Of a stretch of DNA of 64,000 bases, positions 46,201 through 59,076 are shown one piece after another. The position numbers and the translations under genes are program-made. The notes under the pieces are model-generated. The model was given only the letters and a program-made list of their open reading frames with translations, searched no databases and was not told where the DNA came from. Origin of the DNA: Strongylocentrotus droebachiensis (taxonomy: Eukaryota > Echinodermata > Echinoidea > Camarodonta > Strongylocentrotidae). Each line of letters opens with the position of its first letter. Position 1 is the first letter of the stretch. The stretch lies in contig JAVYIG010007475.1 in assembly GCA_035222895.1 (NCBI GenBank), forward strand, positions 1-64,000, read 5' to 3'.

Positions 46201-47577
46201 AACTTTCATTTCTGCACACAACCAAAAACAAGACATTTGAGAGAAAAATAATTTTTATATTCTTTTATTTTTTCCAAGCTCTTTGTTTACAGTGGAGTGC
46301 TTTTCATAAGACACTCTTTATGTTGTTGTTTTTCTTTACACAGTTGCAAAAACTTGTGTATCTTTGTTTTAGTAGCAAACAGTAATACAATATGGTTATC
46401 ATATTAGAAAACGCGATCCCTAAAGCACTGCAAGTATGAATAATGCTGGCATATTGTTATGGGTTGAATGTCACGTACACTGAAGTCCCAACAGAATAAA
46501 TTAATGAATTCCCGTTTTGGCACCTCAAAATACATTTTCCCTCCTAGTCTCAACTAAACACGGTATGGACGGACTAGTACATTTTAACACTTTCTCAATA
46601 GCAACTCAATTACCCCCTGAAATCCTTCCCTCCCAATTTGTTGTTTTTTTTTTTTTATCAGTTAGGCAAAAGCAACTTCCATCTTTTAGAGGAATACTTG
46701 GTAGCTCCATTGCCCCCCGCCCCCCCCCCCCCCCACTTGCATAGCATGCCAGCCTTATCCCTTCCCTTCATCAGTGCTAACTGAAAAGATGATTCAAAAT
46801 TTGTGTCTTTTTTTTTTTTCTTGTTAAATCCCCAGATAGACATTATAGAAATTCAGCTCCCACATGTGGCAAGTATTGTAATATCTTCAGACATATTATT
46901 GTGAGAGTTGTAGGCATCATGGAAGGCAACTTGTTAACATTGTTTGGATTTGAAAGATGAAATACTGTCCCAAAAACATGGCAACCCTTCTCTGATAATT
47001 CAAAGTAAAAAAATTACATAACAATTAGTACTTACTTAAACGTGAAAATATTTCTTTCACAAGTTTTTTATGGGGCAATTTTGCGTTTTAATAACATCCA
47101 AAGGAAATAAATTTGAAGGAAAAGTGGTTATCTATAGCAATTACAGGGCACCTTCTAATATCCAAACAATGTTAATACAAACCTTCAAAACAGTTGTACA
47201 AAAAATACACCTCACACTGGAGGCACAACAGTACTGGTTATTTTGAACACAAAGCATAAATACAAAGCTATAAAGGTGACTTTCCTCCTCCTCTATAAAC
47301 TTGGACAAAGTTTTTCATTCTGGTTGTAAAATGAGTTTGCTCAAGAAATAAAAAATAGACCTCTGTCAAGTAGCACATGAATATGAAACAAAACAAATGA
47401 GGGCAAAAGCCTCATAATGAACACATTTAGCCCATGAATAATCTGTATAGAAATAATAAATATCGCTGTACAATATATTTGTATAGATTACATATGAACA
47501 AATTTACAGCAAAGTACAAGCTGTATCTACACTATGTACATGATGGACCATCCATATCCTTTCCTGTGCATTTTTTG
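43206..47577. other. Intergenic / NFAT5 3' side, no gene seen
   Basis: AT-rich DNA with homopolymer runs (G at about 44826, C at about 45060, C at about 46722). One degenerate element end (AGAGGCGTATCCAGAA) is at about 45115. A minus-strand AATAAA at about 46261-46266 could end the NFAT5 transcript. The reading frame at 45661-46047 has biased composition and no homology that I know. Confidence 0.4.
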
Positions 47578-50500
47578 TTATATACAAATTTGGATTTCAC
47601 ATTCCTTGCCCCCCCCCCCCAAAAAAACAAACAAACAACAACAACAACAACCTAATACAGCATCAGGAATAGAAAATATACAAAAGCTACATTGTTCCCC
47701 GCAGCATGCCCCTACTCCTGCCCTCTTTTCCCAGTTGTATAGATCCCTACAAATCTGTTTCAGATCACTTTGCAGCTGGATGATTTGTCTACATTCTTCA
47801 GGCTGGAGTCATTGTCTAGGCACCACGTATGCAATGATACATTACCTTAGTTATTACTCATGACGTCAAGAACTGTGGATAAAAGGAATAGAACAAAAGA
47901 AAGATAATAAGATGATGTTTTGCATCATAACATGACTGTATTCAAGATGACAATTTCTCTTTGTCAACAGAAACTGAATATGAGAAAAATAAAAGCCTGA
48001 TGATTCAATCATTCAAGTAGTAAAGTAAATTCAATACTCCTTGATGAAAAATGGTACTGTGATTTCAGCAAATATCCATCTACTTACAAATACAAAACAA
48101 AGGGGAAATGGATAAGTTAATCACAAATTTTCACAATCATTTGACAAAAATGATACTCTCTGCATTATGTCAACAGCAAAGCCTTACAGCCTTTTTAAAA
48201 AGAAAGTATGTAATTAATGGAAGCAAACACCACAATAAGTCATGCAAATAAAAATAAAATGGCAACTCAAAGAATCAAAGCATAGCATTTTCTTTTTTAA
48301 TAGATGTACTTTTGTTTTATAAATCAGATATGGAATTCCTTGAATACCAAATGCATATCCAAATTCTCGATTAGTTTCTGCACATCAGAATGCAATGCTT
48401 AGACTCTATGAATCAACAGATACTTATATATCAAGGTAATCATTCAAGTGATACGAGACGATCACCTTGACAGCACAGCTTAGCATGTGTCTTTTTGTGA
48501 GTAACGTCTGGAGTTCAAATCAAGTAATAAATTAAATTTTTAAGTGGATTTTGACTGGATACAAGCTGCATTATATTAGGTTTCACTGTAATTCTTAAAG
48601 AGCAAGTTTCAAAAGCATCATTGAAGAGAGCTACGTTTTGTGCTTCATAACAAAAGCTGTTCTGTTCTGCATGAAACAAACAAAATGTGATAAGGAGAGA
48701 TAATGGTATGCAATTATTATACCAGTATCATCTTGTATTCATACACATTCAATTAGACATAAATTATATACCGTACCATCATCAATCATGTGAGGATCTG
48801 TTAAGCATGGAAGGTCAGAATTTGAATAGATGACTGCTAATTCTGCAACTTTGATAAGATCGACCTCTGTGTTCATTGGGAATTGTGATTCACCCTTCCC
48901 TGGATTGACTACTGCTGGCACTTCAGCTGGTACATCAGCTTGACCTTGGACCATGTTACTAAGAGCAACGTCATGCCTTGCCTCTGGCTGTTCATTGATC
49001 ATTTCTGCCAACCATTTCTCGAACACCTGGGGCTGTTCATTGATCATTTCTGCATTTTCTGCCCACTGTCTCTCGAGCACCGTGTCTAAAGAATGCATGT
49101 ACAGGCATAAAAAGAAGGTTAATATTGTACAAAAGATGGCAAGGGGGGGAAGGTGGAAGAAGCTACGCGAGTTACTGCTACACCTGAACTGCGGCTTATC
49201 CTGTAGAGAAAATGTGACAGGATTACAAGACACTAAAGAAAGGAGAAGTGTATTTACCTTCAACATGTGTCGTCTGTAACAGATTGTTGTACATATCCTT
49301 GTTCTGCAGGTAGGCAGTAGCCAGCATCTGCAGGGTAAGAGCGAACTCTTCCTCGTTTGGCTGAGGACTGGGTGTGGGTGGTGCTTGAAGTATCACAGGT
49401 TGTGGCTCTACCTTGACAGGACCAGACGACACGGTGCTCGGGACCTGCATAAACGTTTCAACCGGCGATGTTGGTGGCAAGACATATGTTGTTGGGGCTA
49501 CTGCAAGACCAACTGTTAATTTGTAGAATTTAGAAAGTAAAAATCAATTAGAATCTTGGTAAAACGATGATTCCTCTCCTAGGCGCTGTAAGAAAGACAT
49601 TACATCATTTTTTTTTTAATCCATAATTTCTTGCAACAAGAGCTACTCACTTACATTGGGCCAAGTGAGCTTTAGTTCTGCAAAAGAGGAACAATTGTGA
49701 ATGAACTCAAACATTAGCCATTGTAATTTTAGTTCATGGCATTAGGGTTTCACATCTAGTGTTAGAAAAAGTGATATGTCTGGCTGACAAAAAGCACAGG
49801 GGAAGTAACTAGATATATCAATGTGATTTTGTGATTCAGGCAATGCAGGAGATGTATTGAGGTAGATTATCAAACCCCACAAAAGTCAGAGCAAGCATGA
49901 ATACATATTTTCACACATCATGCAACGATATGAAAATAAAACATTATGGTAAATTATTTGTCTCGTACACCTTACCTTGCATCTTGTCCCGATTGGCAAC
50001 AGTAGGTGTGTGCATGACCACATGATCTGTTTGGAAGAAAAATAATTGTAACACATGTTAATTATATATAATGCAAAGATCGCCTTGCAGATTGAAAAGA
50101 AGAGTCATGGTCAGGTCTCGGGAGCCATCATAAATGAACCCAAAGCTCTTACAAAGTTATCAAAGATGAGAAGAAATTTTGAAACCAGGCATGCCTTTTA
50201 GTTGCTCAATAGCTGATGCAGAAGGTAATGCTTCCCAACTAACTTACAATATTAAGTACAGTTACTAGTAAAACTACTGTCTTTGCTTCTTCAAGTGAAC
50301 AATCATCATTTCTTTCGATATACCCTCACCCATTTTTCCTCTCAATCTTATCTCATATTGCCAAGATATGATTTGTTGACCAATGGTGCACATAAACAAA
50401 AGAGGACCACATCATATCAGACATGGCTTTCCTGCAGGAGATTCTCAGTGTGTTTTTTTTCACTGGAAATCACTCTATCAGCAAGGCAGTAATAACTAAT

Positions 50501-53500
50501 GTCAGATGATTATAATTTTGGTCCAAATAACTTGATGAGGGTCAATTGATGAAACAAAGATAACAAGTACAATCTACATTCCTACAAATCAAGGAAGCAT
50601 CACCAAACTGCAAATATTTTCAGTTCATTCAATTTCATTTTTTTATGCCATTAAGGTCTGGGCAAACGTTTTTTTAGTTTCATTTGCCTCAGACTTTGAA
50701 ATTCATTAAATTTAGTAAGTGCTTTGGTTCTTTTTTTAATATTCTTGTTTTTTTTTTCAATGAGGAAGGAAGCGTTATGAAATTGACTTCAACTTCCTCT
50801 GATTCAATTCAAAAGTGACATTTATGAAGACTCCCTTTCGTCCAACAGAAAAGTCTGAAAGAATCCAACGATGAAAAACGCCAGCTGACCTCCGAAGGGG
50901 ACATATCCCTGTAAATTTAAAACGGTCCTTTTTGTCCACAGAAAAAGGATCAAAAAGTAGGAAAGGGGGGAGGGCAGAAAAAAAAGGCAAGGGGAGGAAT
51001 GATTCTAAAAGAATAGAGCAAAAGAAGAGTTGCAACAACCAGTACCTGTCAAACAAAACATAACTCTACCATACATAACATTCAAAAATATAATAAAAGA
51101 TAAATAAAAACGAACAAGATCACACCCAATTCTTTTTCTTAACTTTGCCGCCTATAAAAGAAAAAAAATCGAGTTGCCCGAAATCATGCATTATTTAGAT
51201 GACATTTTTCTCTTTAGATCAATTGTTCTATTCTACTTTTAGGCAATTGATAAAAATGGATGTGAAGAAAGTTCCGATTTCACTCGAATTTTATTTAAAT
51301 TTTGTTTGTATCTTCTGACAAATTTAACTAATCAATTGATGTTCTTTTCCTTGTTGTCATGTACCATAAAACTTCAGCAAGTAGGAGGTAGCATTGTCAA
51401 CCTCTGAACTTAAATATGATTTTGCACACTTGTCTTGTATAAGGAGACAAGTGTTTCAACCAAATAGAAAGGTTTTGAAAATGTTACTACGAGCATCAGT
51501 ATTTTTTATTGTGGTACATTACAAACCAAGGTAAAGATGACGTTTTGTAGAATGATTAAAATGCTGTACTGTACTGTCTGCCGAGCCTTGCGAACTGCTG
51601 AGTGCCCAGAAGCACATTAACAGAGTAGCCTGTTAACACCTCAGCCGGAGTGCTACAAGAGCACTGAACAATGTGTGCATTATCCAAAAGGCACTGAGGG
51701 GGAAGAGCAAAGTTCATGTGATGAATACGCAACCCACCCCCATTGCTAACTAACTAAACCCAACCCAAAGGGCAATATCACAGGGATGGGGACAAAAAAT
51801 TATATTGCAAGCCAAGTCTTTTGTTCATTACATTAGTAATTTGTCCTTTAATGGATTAAAACATAAAACATTGTGTTGCAAGATACACTCTGATGTCTCA
51901 TTTCGTGTTTATTTCCCGACTTGCTGAGCTTTCACATTATGAAAAACAGGCTAGATTTGTTTAGTCCTTGATTTTCTACTTCGATACTTCAAAAAAGTGT
52001 AAATCATGTATTTTTTCAATGGAAATATAACATTTTTACCAAAATTGTTCAATTGTAATTTGGTTCAATTTTCAGTATGAATGTGTGAACAGACCTGTCT
52101 TGCAACTAAAACCCACCTAATCTAAATCATACACAAAAGACAATGCATTCAATAAAATATACTTTTGACAGTTTTATTTAATTTATTGATTTGGTTATTC
52201 ATTTTTTTCTGTTTTTGTTTAATTGCAGAAATGGTACTTATTGGGATTTTCCTTCTTTTTTTTTAATCACTCTCAAAAACAATCGTGATATTGTGTTATT
52301 ATTATTATTTTTTTTATTTTTTTTGGGGGGGGCTTAGCTTTTTTTTCGGTTCATTCTTTCTTTTTTAATGTTTGAAAAATGTAAAATAAAGATATCAGAT
52401 CTAGAGCTTGGAATTAAAAGCATAAATCGATAATTAACTGAAAATAAATGCCAAGGTATTTACTGAATGCATTCTCAAAAACAATTATTGAACATTTTAT
52501 CACAAAACATGATAGAAGCATGCTGCAAATGCTGTGTAAAACAGTAAGGAATTCCCAAACATTCACAACTGAATTTCTGGAATCTTTAAATAAAGTACCC
52601 AACAATTTTCATTGGTTGATATCTTTGAATAAATGCGATGCAAAGGGCTCATTAGTTTAGAACTTGTGAAAAATGTACACATCCGAGAATAGTACAAGCC
52701 ACATCTTTTAAAGTTTAGGTTTGGAGAAAAAAGATCCTCATTGGTAGAATATAACAATGAGTACATTGATTTCTCTTTTGGCCGAAATTGATCTGCAGCA
52801 TTCTTCTTTCAATACATGGGTCGCACATCATGGATTTGCAGGTGTAAGACACTCGTGTGATATATTAGAATGGTATTTGTCATTTCTTGTTTAGTCTTTG
52901 ACATTATTTCATGGCATAGAATAGTTTCCTTTTCAAAGCCAATAAATGAAGAATTCAGATGGATCTAACATTTAAATCATGCAGTATAATGCTGACAAAT
53001 GTTTGAACAAATACTCAAATGAGCAATTTTTCTTTTGATACCATTAAATGATGAATGCAATCAGTGACTGTCCATTCTAACTTTCAAACGAGTGACCAGA
53101 ATTCTTATTGATAACTGAATATTGTCCAGGAAAAAAATAAGCAGAAGTTCATCAATGTTGCATATCAGTAAATATTTTAATTACTAAATACCACACAAGA
53201 ATAATTTAGTCTTCAAATTAGGAAGTAATTAGGTCATCAAAATCATGACACGAAAGACTTTTTCAAAAGTGAACTCGGATCTAACTTTCAAGTAAAAGGA
53301 TGAAAAAATGTTCTATGTATTTTGTTAAGCAAGATTTCAAAATAAATGACCTTCAAACCCTACTTTGTTACTGGACAAAATTGCTTAATACAAAACCACC
53401 ACCAACCTGCAAATCCAAGAAATTCTTGTCAGTAGAAACAATGTGTCTATCACTATTTTAATTTTTGCTTTTGTGAGAATTTTGGGGATGAGAATAGACC

Positions 53501-56500
53501 AAAAATCAGTTTGGATACTTTCAACTCATCAAACTGCATTAGAAATTCAGTTGTTTTTGTTATTATGAAGATGACAAAAAACTTTCCACATGGAGTACAT
53601 TAGGCTAAATGGCACAAACATTAACTTCCAAGCACATTGAATTGTCAAGTCTCTTGGAAGTCTCTGGGAGTAAAAAATTATCCAGAAATGTTCTTGTGCA
53701 AAATTTGGGTGGAATTTCTCTGGCGAGAGACACATTGGTCATTTCCATGCACATTTCTAATGAGCTGACAAGAAAAACCTGCACGACCAAAATATCTCCT
53801 TGTCAGGGTACTTCGAAATGGTGTCTCTTACCGATCTTTGGCTGATACACAATAGGATGGGCGTCCAAGTCGCTACATTGGTTTGGTTTGCCCGTTACTA
53901 CCAGGTACACGGTCGCTGGTGTCCTCAAGTTCTGGTTTGGGTATGGAGGGATCTTACACACAATGTGGTTCTGTAAATCAAAATAAAACAAAATATGGTT
54001 CAACAAAATGTTCAAGTCTATTTTTGTTAAAGTTATATACTTGCAACAGAAAACACCTTATGACAAAAGTATCTAAGAAACACAACAGAGACATTGCTCC
54101 GAGAAGAAAAATTGAACTTACATTCTGAAATAAGGCCTTGTCGATATCACAATTTCCTTCCCAAGTCATTTTGCCACTGTCGTCCAGCTGCCTAAGCTTG
54201 ACTTCTGTGTTGGCCTTTGATGTGAAGTTCTTGCCAATGATAAATAGTTCTTCCCCACCAGCCACTGAGCACAGACTCAAACTCTTTTTCAAGATCTCAG
54301 GATGCCCAAGCGGTTGTGCTGTTGATTGCAAGACACAAAGAAATATATTGAGTTGTAAGATATCACTTTGGTAAACATAACCAGGATGCACCACATTTAA
54401 AAATGCTTATCTTAAACATTAGTGTTCTACATGAATTCCACATCAAATTTACAAAGGCATGAGTAACTAAAATAGAAAAATTTCAAGGAAAACTTACTGC
54501 ATGTTATTGACCGTGAGACGGTTTGCACAACACTGAAGGAACCATCTGAAGCAGGAACGATTACTCTGAAGGCCAACCGGACACAGGTGCTTTTTCTCTT
54601 TGACCTGAGTGGCCCTATCCTCTGCTCAACGTCAGCATTCCTCAGCTTCAGGATGCCAATGCAGTCAACGCTGATTTCCATCTTGCCATCGACAGGCTCC
54701 CACGGAACCTCCAGGACGGTTGTTCCCTCCACGTCCTTCTCCTCAGAAGGGGTTGTGTTACGGCCAGTCACTTTGCAAGCCTGGTAGTAGCCATGAGGAC
54801 GAACTTTCCCTTGGTCAGTGACAACAAAGACTTGGAGCAGAACTTGTTGGTTGATGCCAAGAAGCTGCAAAGTAAAATTTTTAAACAAATTACATCTAAA
54901 GCGAACATTGCTGGTATCAAGGAGAAATCTGAAAAATGTGATAAAAAGGCAAAGACAGTTTCAGAACGTATTGCCTTTCACAAAAACAGTACTTAAATTA
55001 GTTTACAAATGACACCACAGAGAATTGCTTACTTTGAGTTTGGGAAAGTTTTCACCACTGTCATCTTTGACACTTCCTCTGCTTCCTTCAGTCCTGTACC
55101 TTGCTCTATGGTGTTTCTCTGGCTCAACAGTAATCTGAATCTCCCCTCCATTGAGCTTATCTGGCAGGGTCTGGATTAGACTAGGATATTTCCTTGCCCT
55201 CTTCCTAGGGGTGAGTCCACAAGAGCTATAATTCAAAAGAAATAACAAATCGTAAATCAGACACGTTCTTAAAGTCTTACAGGTATTGTGTGGTTCAGAT
55301 TGATGACTACTTCCATTGACTCTGCTCCCGGTATTCAGACTGCAAGAGATAAGGAAAAGTGATTAACACAAAAAAGTGTATAAATGATATTAGTTCACAC
55401 AGCATGAAAGGGGCATTCATGCTGTATGTGTAAACACGACCATAACAAACATAGGGGGTTGAATGTACCTTAATGACGTTGCTGAACGTTTCCTAATGGG
55501 CTTGGATGCCTCTGATGGGGTCTCAACTCCTTGTTGGCTGGGCTGCAAGAGCTTGTGAAGAGCGACAGTAAAGTCATTGGGTGCAGCAGAGGAATGCAGG
55601 CCTACCATGGGACTTCTTGGGGACAGGTCCAGGATTGGTTGGTTTATGGCTGGGCTCTTGCCCCGACCTTCATATGACTGGTCCCATGAACTGTAACATG
55701 TGTCCTCATCCAGACAGGAAGAAAATAGGGAGCTTGTATCGTCAGCTAACAGGCCTTCATCATGGTTAGAGCCAGTACTTGAGGGTGTTGATGCATCTCC
55801 CCAGTCACTTTTGGCAGACATGGGCGATGACAAATCAGAGTTCGTGTCATACCCATGGTCCAAATCATCCACTCCACTTACCTCACCAGCAACTATAAGG
55901 TCTCCACATTCAGAATCTGGATATTATAAAATGTAATAATGTATAAGCCTTTGAAAATTTGGTCCTAGAATGTCAGTCACCTGCATGTTAGTGAAAGATT
56001 TGCAAGAAATATGTGCCTTACAAGAACAGTCCTTAAAATATTACTTTTCACATCATCCTGTAATGTGATCATAAATGCTTTACATCCATTAACATGCATA
56101 ATTGTGTGAATTAACTGTATGCTTTTTTTAAAGTTTTCATAAAAATAGAAAATGTAAATGAGAATGAAAGAATCTAAATTTACAGGACTTAAACTGTTAC
56201 TTGACATGCAAAGATATCTTACCTTCATTCAGCATCACATCTTGCATCAAGTTTGTACCTGCAAAGAACAAAGCAGACAAAAATAACAAATAAGTAACGT
56301 ATCAATATTCACTTTCACTGAAGTTATACCTTAAAACGAACCTAACAAACAATTTTTGAATTTTCCCCCAACCAATTTTCCATGAACGTAAGACATAAAA
56401 TGGGCTCTTCAAAATATTTCAAAAATTAAATGTTTGGAACAGTATATAGGTCTAGAGCCAATTCAATGCTTTGTGACGATTTACATTCACCTAAAATTGA

Positions 56501-58009
56501 ATTAAATTATAATAATACCCGGTAGTTGAGAGAATTAGGACTTGATCAGATCAGTTTTTCCAGATTTTTTTCAAATGGCCTGTTTTTACTCAATTTTTCG
56601 TATTATCTTTAATCGTACATCTAGCATTGATTTGAAGGAAGTCACTACCTTAGCACAATATATTTCATCTGAACAATGTTACCAAGTCCCTTTAACTACC
56701 CATAATTAATTATTAAGTATCATAAATGGCAAGACAATTATATTTAGAAGTAGAACATCATATCGCTTCCTGCCAGGTTTTCTATATTGGGCAGCACTTC
56801 AGAACAAAATATTGAATAATTATTATTAATTGAAATTAATCATAGCATAACAAATAATATAGACCCTATAGGAGTATAGAATTTCTACGCTTTTTTATGC
56901 TGCCTCGTCACTCCATCAGCCTCAGGTTCATGAGTGATATATTTCATTAACTCCAGGGAGCTCCAAAAATATAGGACCAAACCCGCTGTTTGAATTGTTT
57001 GCTGGTTTAGGACCTGGAGCTCCCTGGACTGGAGTTAGCATTTCATGAGTTTCAAAATACTGAAATTGTCAATAAAAATAAATTATGAATGTCTCAATGC
57101 AGAAGTGCACCTCATCATGATCAACAAGACCAACTAGACCCTAGACTCTATTATCATTATCAAATTCATATTCCAAAAAAAAAATCCAAAAAATTGAATG
57201 TGCTGTAAAATTCTATCGCATCAATTATTTATACTCAATCTCATGACAAAAATTGTTTGCTTGAACTCGATCAGTCTCACTCTCAGTTCAGACCCAACTG
57301 GCATTTGGCAAATGACGGACCATTCACCATATGATATGGTCACACTCACACTGACATGATCATGTTTGCCTTGTTAAATCATAAATGTTAGCTAAGAGTC
57401 TAGATCCTTCTAAATTTACACATCATCATCCCTTGCCTTAAGGCTACTTCATACTTTGTTAAAAATTACTTGGACCCTCTCAATTCTTGCCTTACTCTTT
57501 ACAACTTACAAGTTACACTTGTATTGTAAGTTACATGTGTGTAAAAAAAATGTAGGCCTACCGCAAAATCCAGCAGCTGGGCGAGAGCGCGCGCGCGCGA
57601 TCCAACAGTAACGGACAAAATTTGCATAAGTCACGTGATATGCAAATGAGAAGTTCGCTATTTTTTCGTGGTCGCCATCTTGAATCCGACACTACCGCGC
57701 CCAAAAGCGCATAAAAGCGCACGTTTTTCTGAAAATAATTGGACAAACTAGAATTATCCAAGATTCTGACACGATCTTTGGAAGGAAAATAAATTTGTCG
57801 TATTACACACACACATCGATATTTTCAATGTTTTGTTCTAAAACTAAAATAATGAAATTTTCATACACACCTTTCATGAAATCAGATTGAGTCGAAGAAA
57901 ACGGGGTTTCACACAAAATATTTCCCTGCAGAGAAAAGAAATTAGAACCCCCAAATGACTGAGATTCCATAGACATGTTCGGTACTTGTTTTATCAATGG
58001 CTGGAGCAT
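47578..58009 (-). CDS. NFAT5: NFAT5/TonEBP-like Rel transcription factor, about 12 exons, about 792 aa
   Basis: DNA-binding factor of the NFAT5 (tonicity-responsive) branch. Exons: 58009-57871, 56258-56223, 55916-55469, 55225-55033, 54864-54498, 54318-54122, 53970-53832, 50026-49976, 49677-49651 (optional), 49500-49258, 49085-48772, 47802-47578. Exons 1-8 join in phase with GT-AG sites. A basic stretch TPRKRARK (213-220) precedes the Rel DNA-binding domain: RARYRTEGSRGSVKD, then KVRPHGYYQACKVTGRNTTP and IGILKLRNADVE. The IPT domain (about 395-505) begins TQPLGHPEILKKSL. These match NFAT5 rather than NFAT1-4, and I see no calcineurin-docking motif. The C-terminal part is short, lacks the long Gln-rich region of vertebrates (about 1500 aa), and has a VKVEP sumoylation-type site (about 561-565). 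Exon 12 keeps phase but runs into TTG and G repeats, so the true end is uncertain. Confidence 0.93.
49651..49677 (-). other. 27-nt candidate microexon of NFAT5
   Basis: A strong acceptor (TTCCTCTTTTGCAG) is followed by 27 nt encoding ELKLTWPN plus flanking codons, then overlapping donors in GTAAGTGAGT. Use of the second donor (GTGAGT) keeps the frame between exons 49976 and 49500. Use of the first gives 23 nt and leads straight into TAG. Skipping it also keeps the frame. Confidence 0.5.
56950..57035. repeat. Short imperfect inverted repeat
   Basis: CCAGGGAGCTCC and GGAGCTCCCTGG flank about 45 bases, and GGACCAAACC is also mirrored. It lies in NFAT5 intron 1. Confidence 0.6.
57620..57647. promoter_or_regulatory. 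Octamer / E-box / octamer palindrome
   Basis: ATTTGCAT (57620-57627), CACGTG (57632-57637) and ATGCAAAT (57640-57647) form a symmetrical block. The octamers are POU-factor sites and CACGTG is a bHLH site. It sits in a CpG-rich patch (57575-57720, with CGCGCGCGCG and an AAGATGGCGAC YY1-like motif) about 230 bp inside NFAT5 intron 1. It may be an internal promoter or enhancer. Confidence 0.5.
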
Positions 58010-58120
58010 AAAAAGTCAGATAATTCACAAAATTCTTGATATTTGGTTTTAGAATTCACAAGCGTAGTTCCGTCGGCAACGAGAGACAGACCACGACTGA
58101 TGACAAAATGTGATTCCGCT

Positions 58121-58127
58121 CGATATA
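58121..58127 (-). promoter_or_regulatory. Candidate TATA box of NFAT5
   Basis: TATATAT on the minus strand lies about 112 bases upstream of the start codon. This predicts a start site near 58095 and a 5' UTR of roughly 85 nt. Confidence 0.5.
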
Positions 58128-58170
58128 TAGAAAGCTCGCAAGGATCGCCATGACATCATAAGCGGTGTAT

Positions 58171-58260
58171 TTGATTGGTCAATGATGATGTAATAGGTTA
58201 AGCCATGCTGTCACTCACACGGGATTGGTCCACTAGCAATTAAGTCATGACCAATCACAG
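58171..58260 (-). promoter_or_regulatory. CCAAT-box cluster of the NFAT5 promoter
   Basis: ATTGG on the plus strand at about 58174 and 58224, and CCAAT at 58251, give three CCAAT elements in both orientations upstream of the TATA box. Confidence 0.5.
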
Positions 58261-58295
58261 AGCTCTATTTAGAGGTATTGCAGGGGCTCGAATGT

Positions 58296-58303
58296 TTACG
58301 TCA
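58296..58303. promoter_or_regulatory. CRE/bZIP-like site upstream of NFAT5
   Basis: TTACGTCA, a near-consensus bZIP site, is about 290 bases upstream of the ATG. Confidence 0.35.
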
Positions 58304-59076
58304 TAAAAATACCCTCGAATGCGGATTTTTCCCAGCTGCTTCTTAGAGCGCGCTCCTTCGCTACATTCACGATGGGTTGATTATGGGCCCCAGGCATGCA
58401 CGGCGATGGCGGTAGCTAGGTAGTAGGCAGGCAGACAGGCAGGCATAATTATGGCTCGTGGCGTCTGGGGGTACAATTCACATTTCGTCGAAAGAAATAT
58501 CCCTGCGCTGTATGTATTTGTAGGTAACGAGGAATAGAATACTAATTTCCTTTATCATTTCTTGCTTTGGAGGGGGTTTTTTTTAATAAAAGAAGATAAA
58601 CATAGAGATCCTTGTGTGAAGTTTCCGTAGTAAAACATTAGCGGTTTTGATCATTGAATGTGTAGAGTTCTGTCTCGCTTTGATTTACTACTATACAGGC
58701 CTAACTCAAATTATAATGTCATTAATTTCAACGAATAATAAAACAGAGAATAATTGCAGAATATTCCCTCAATAATAAATGAACATCATCGAAGATTATA
58801 TAAATGGTAAACAATATCCAAGGGATCATTCTACATTTTTCTCCTTGATTTTCAGCAACTTTGTTGAATCCGACACTCTCACTCTCAGACTCATCAAACA
58901 ATAATAACTAATCCAAATGAATATAATCCATGCATTTTTGTTTAATACTAGGCTACAATGCTAGCGAGCTTCAAAAGAAAGATCGGCCATAGACCCTATA
59001 TAACAAAAGTAAAACAAAACGAAATCCGCACTTCCTTCTTAGTTAATTTTTTCTTCAAACTCAAAACTGACCAAGA

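Noticed and set aside
48739..48776. NFAT5 ending by read-through of exon 11 to the TGA at about 48739
   Set aside because: Possible, but a GTATAT donor at 48771 joins in phase to a protein-like exon at 47802. The read-through tail looks intronic. Kept only as an alternative.
57558..57812. A short minus-strand gene in NFAT5 intron 1
   Set aside because: It is an open frame across the CpG-rich regulatory patch, with no recognisable protein features.
47578..58009. NF-kappaB/Dorsal or a calcineurin-regulated NFAT (NFAT1-4)
   Set aside because: The Rel segment RARYRTEGSRGSVKD and the EILKKSL start of the IPT domain match NFAT5. There are no ankyrin repeats and no calcineurin-docking motif.
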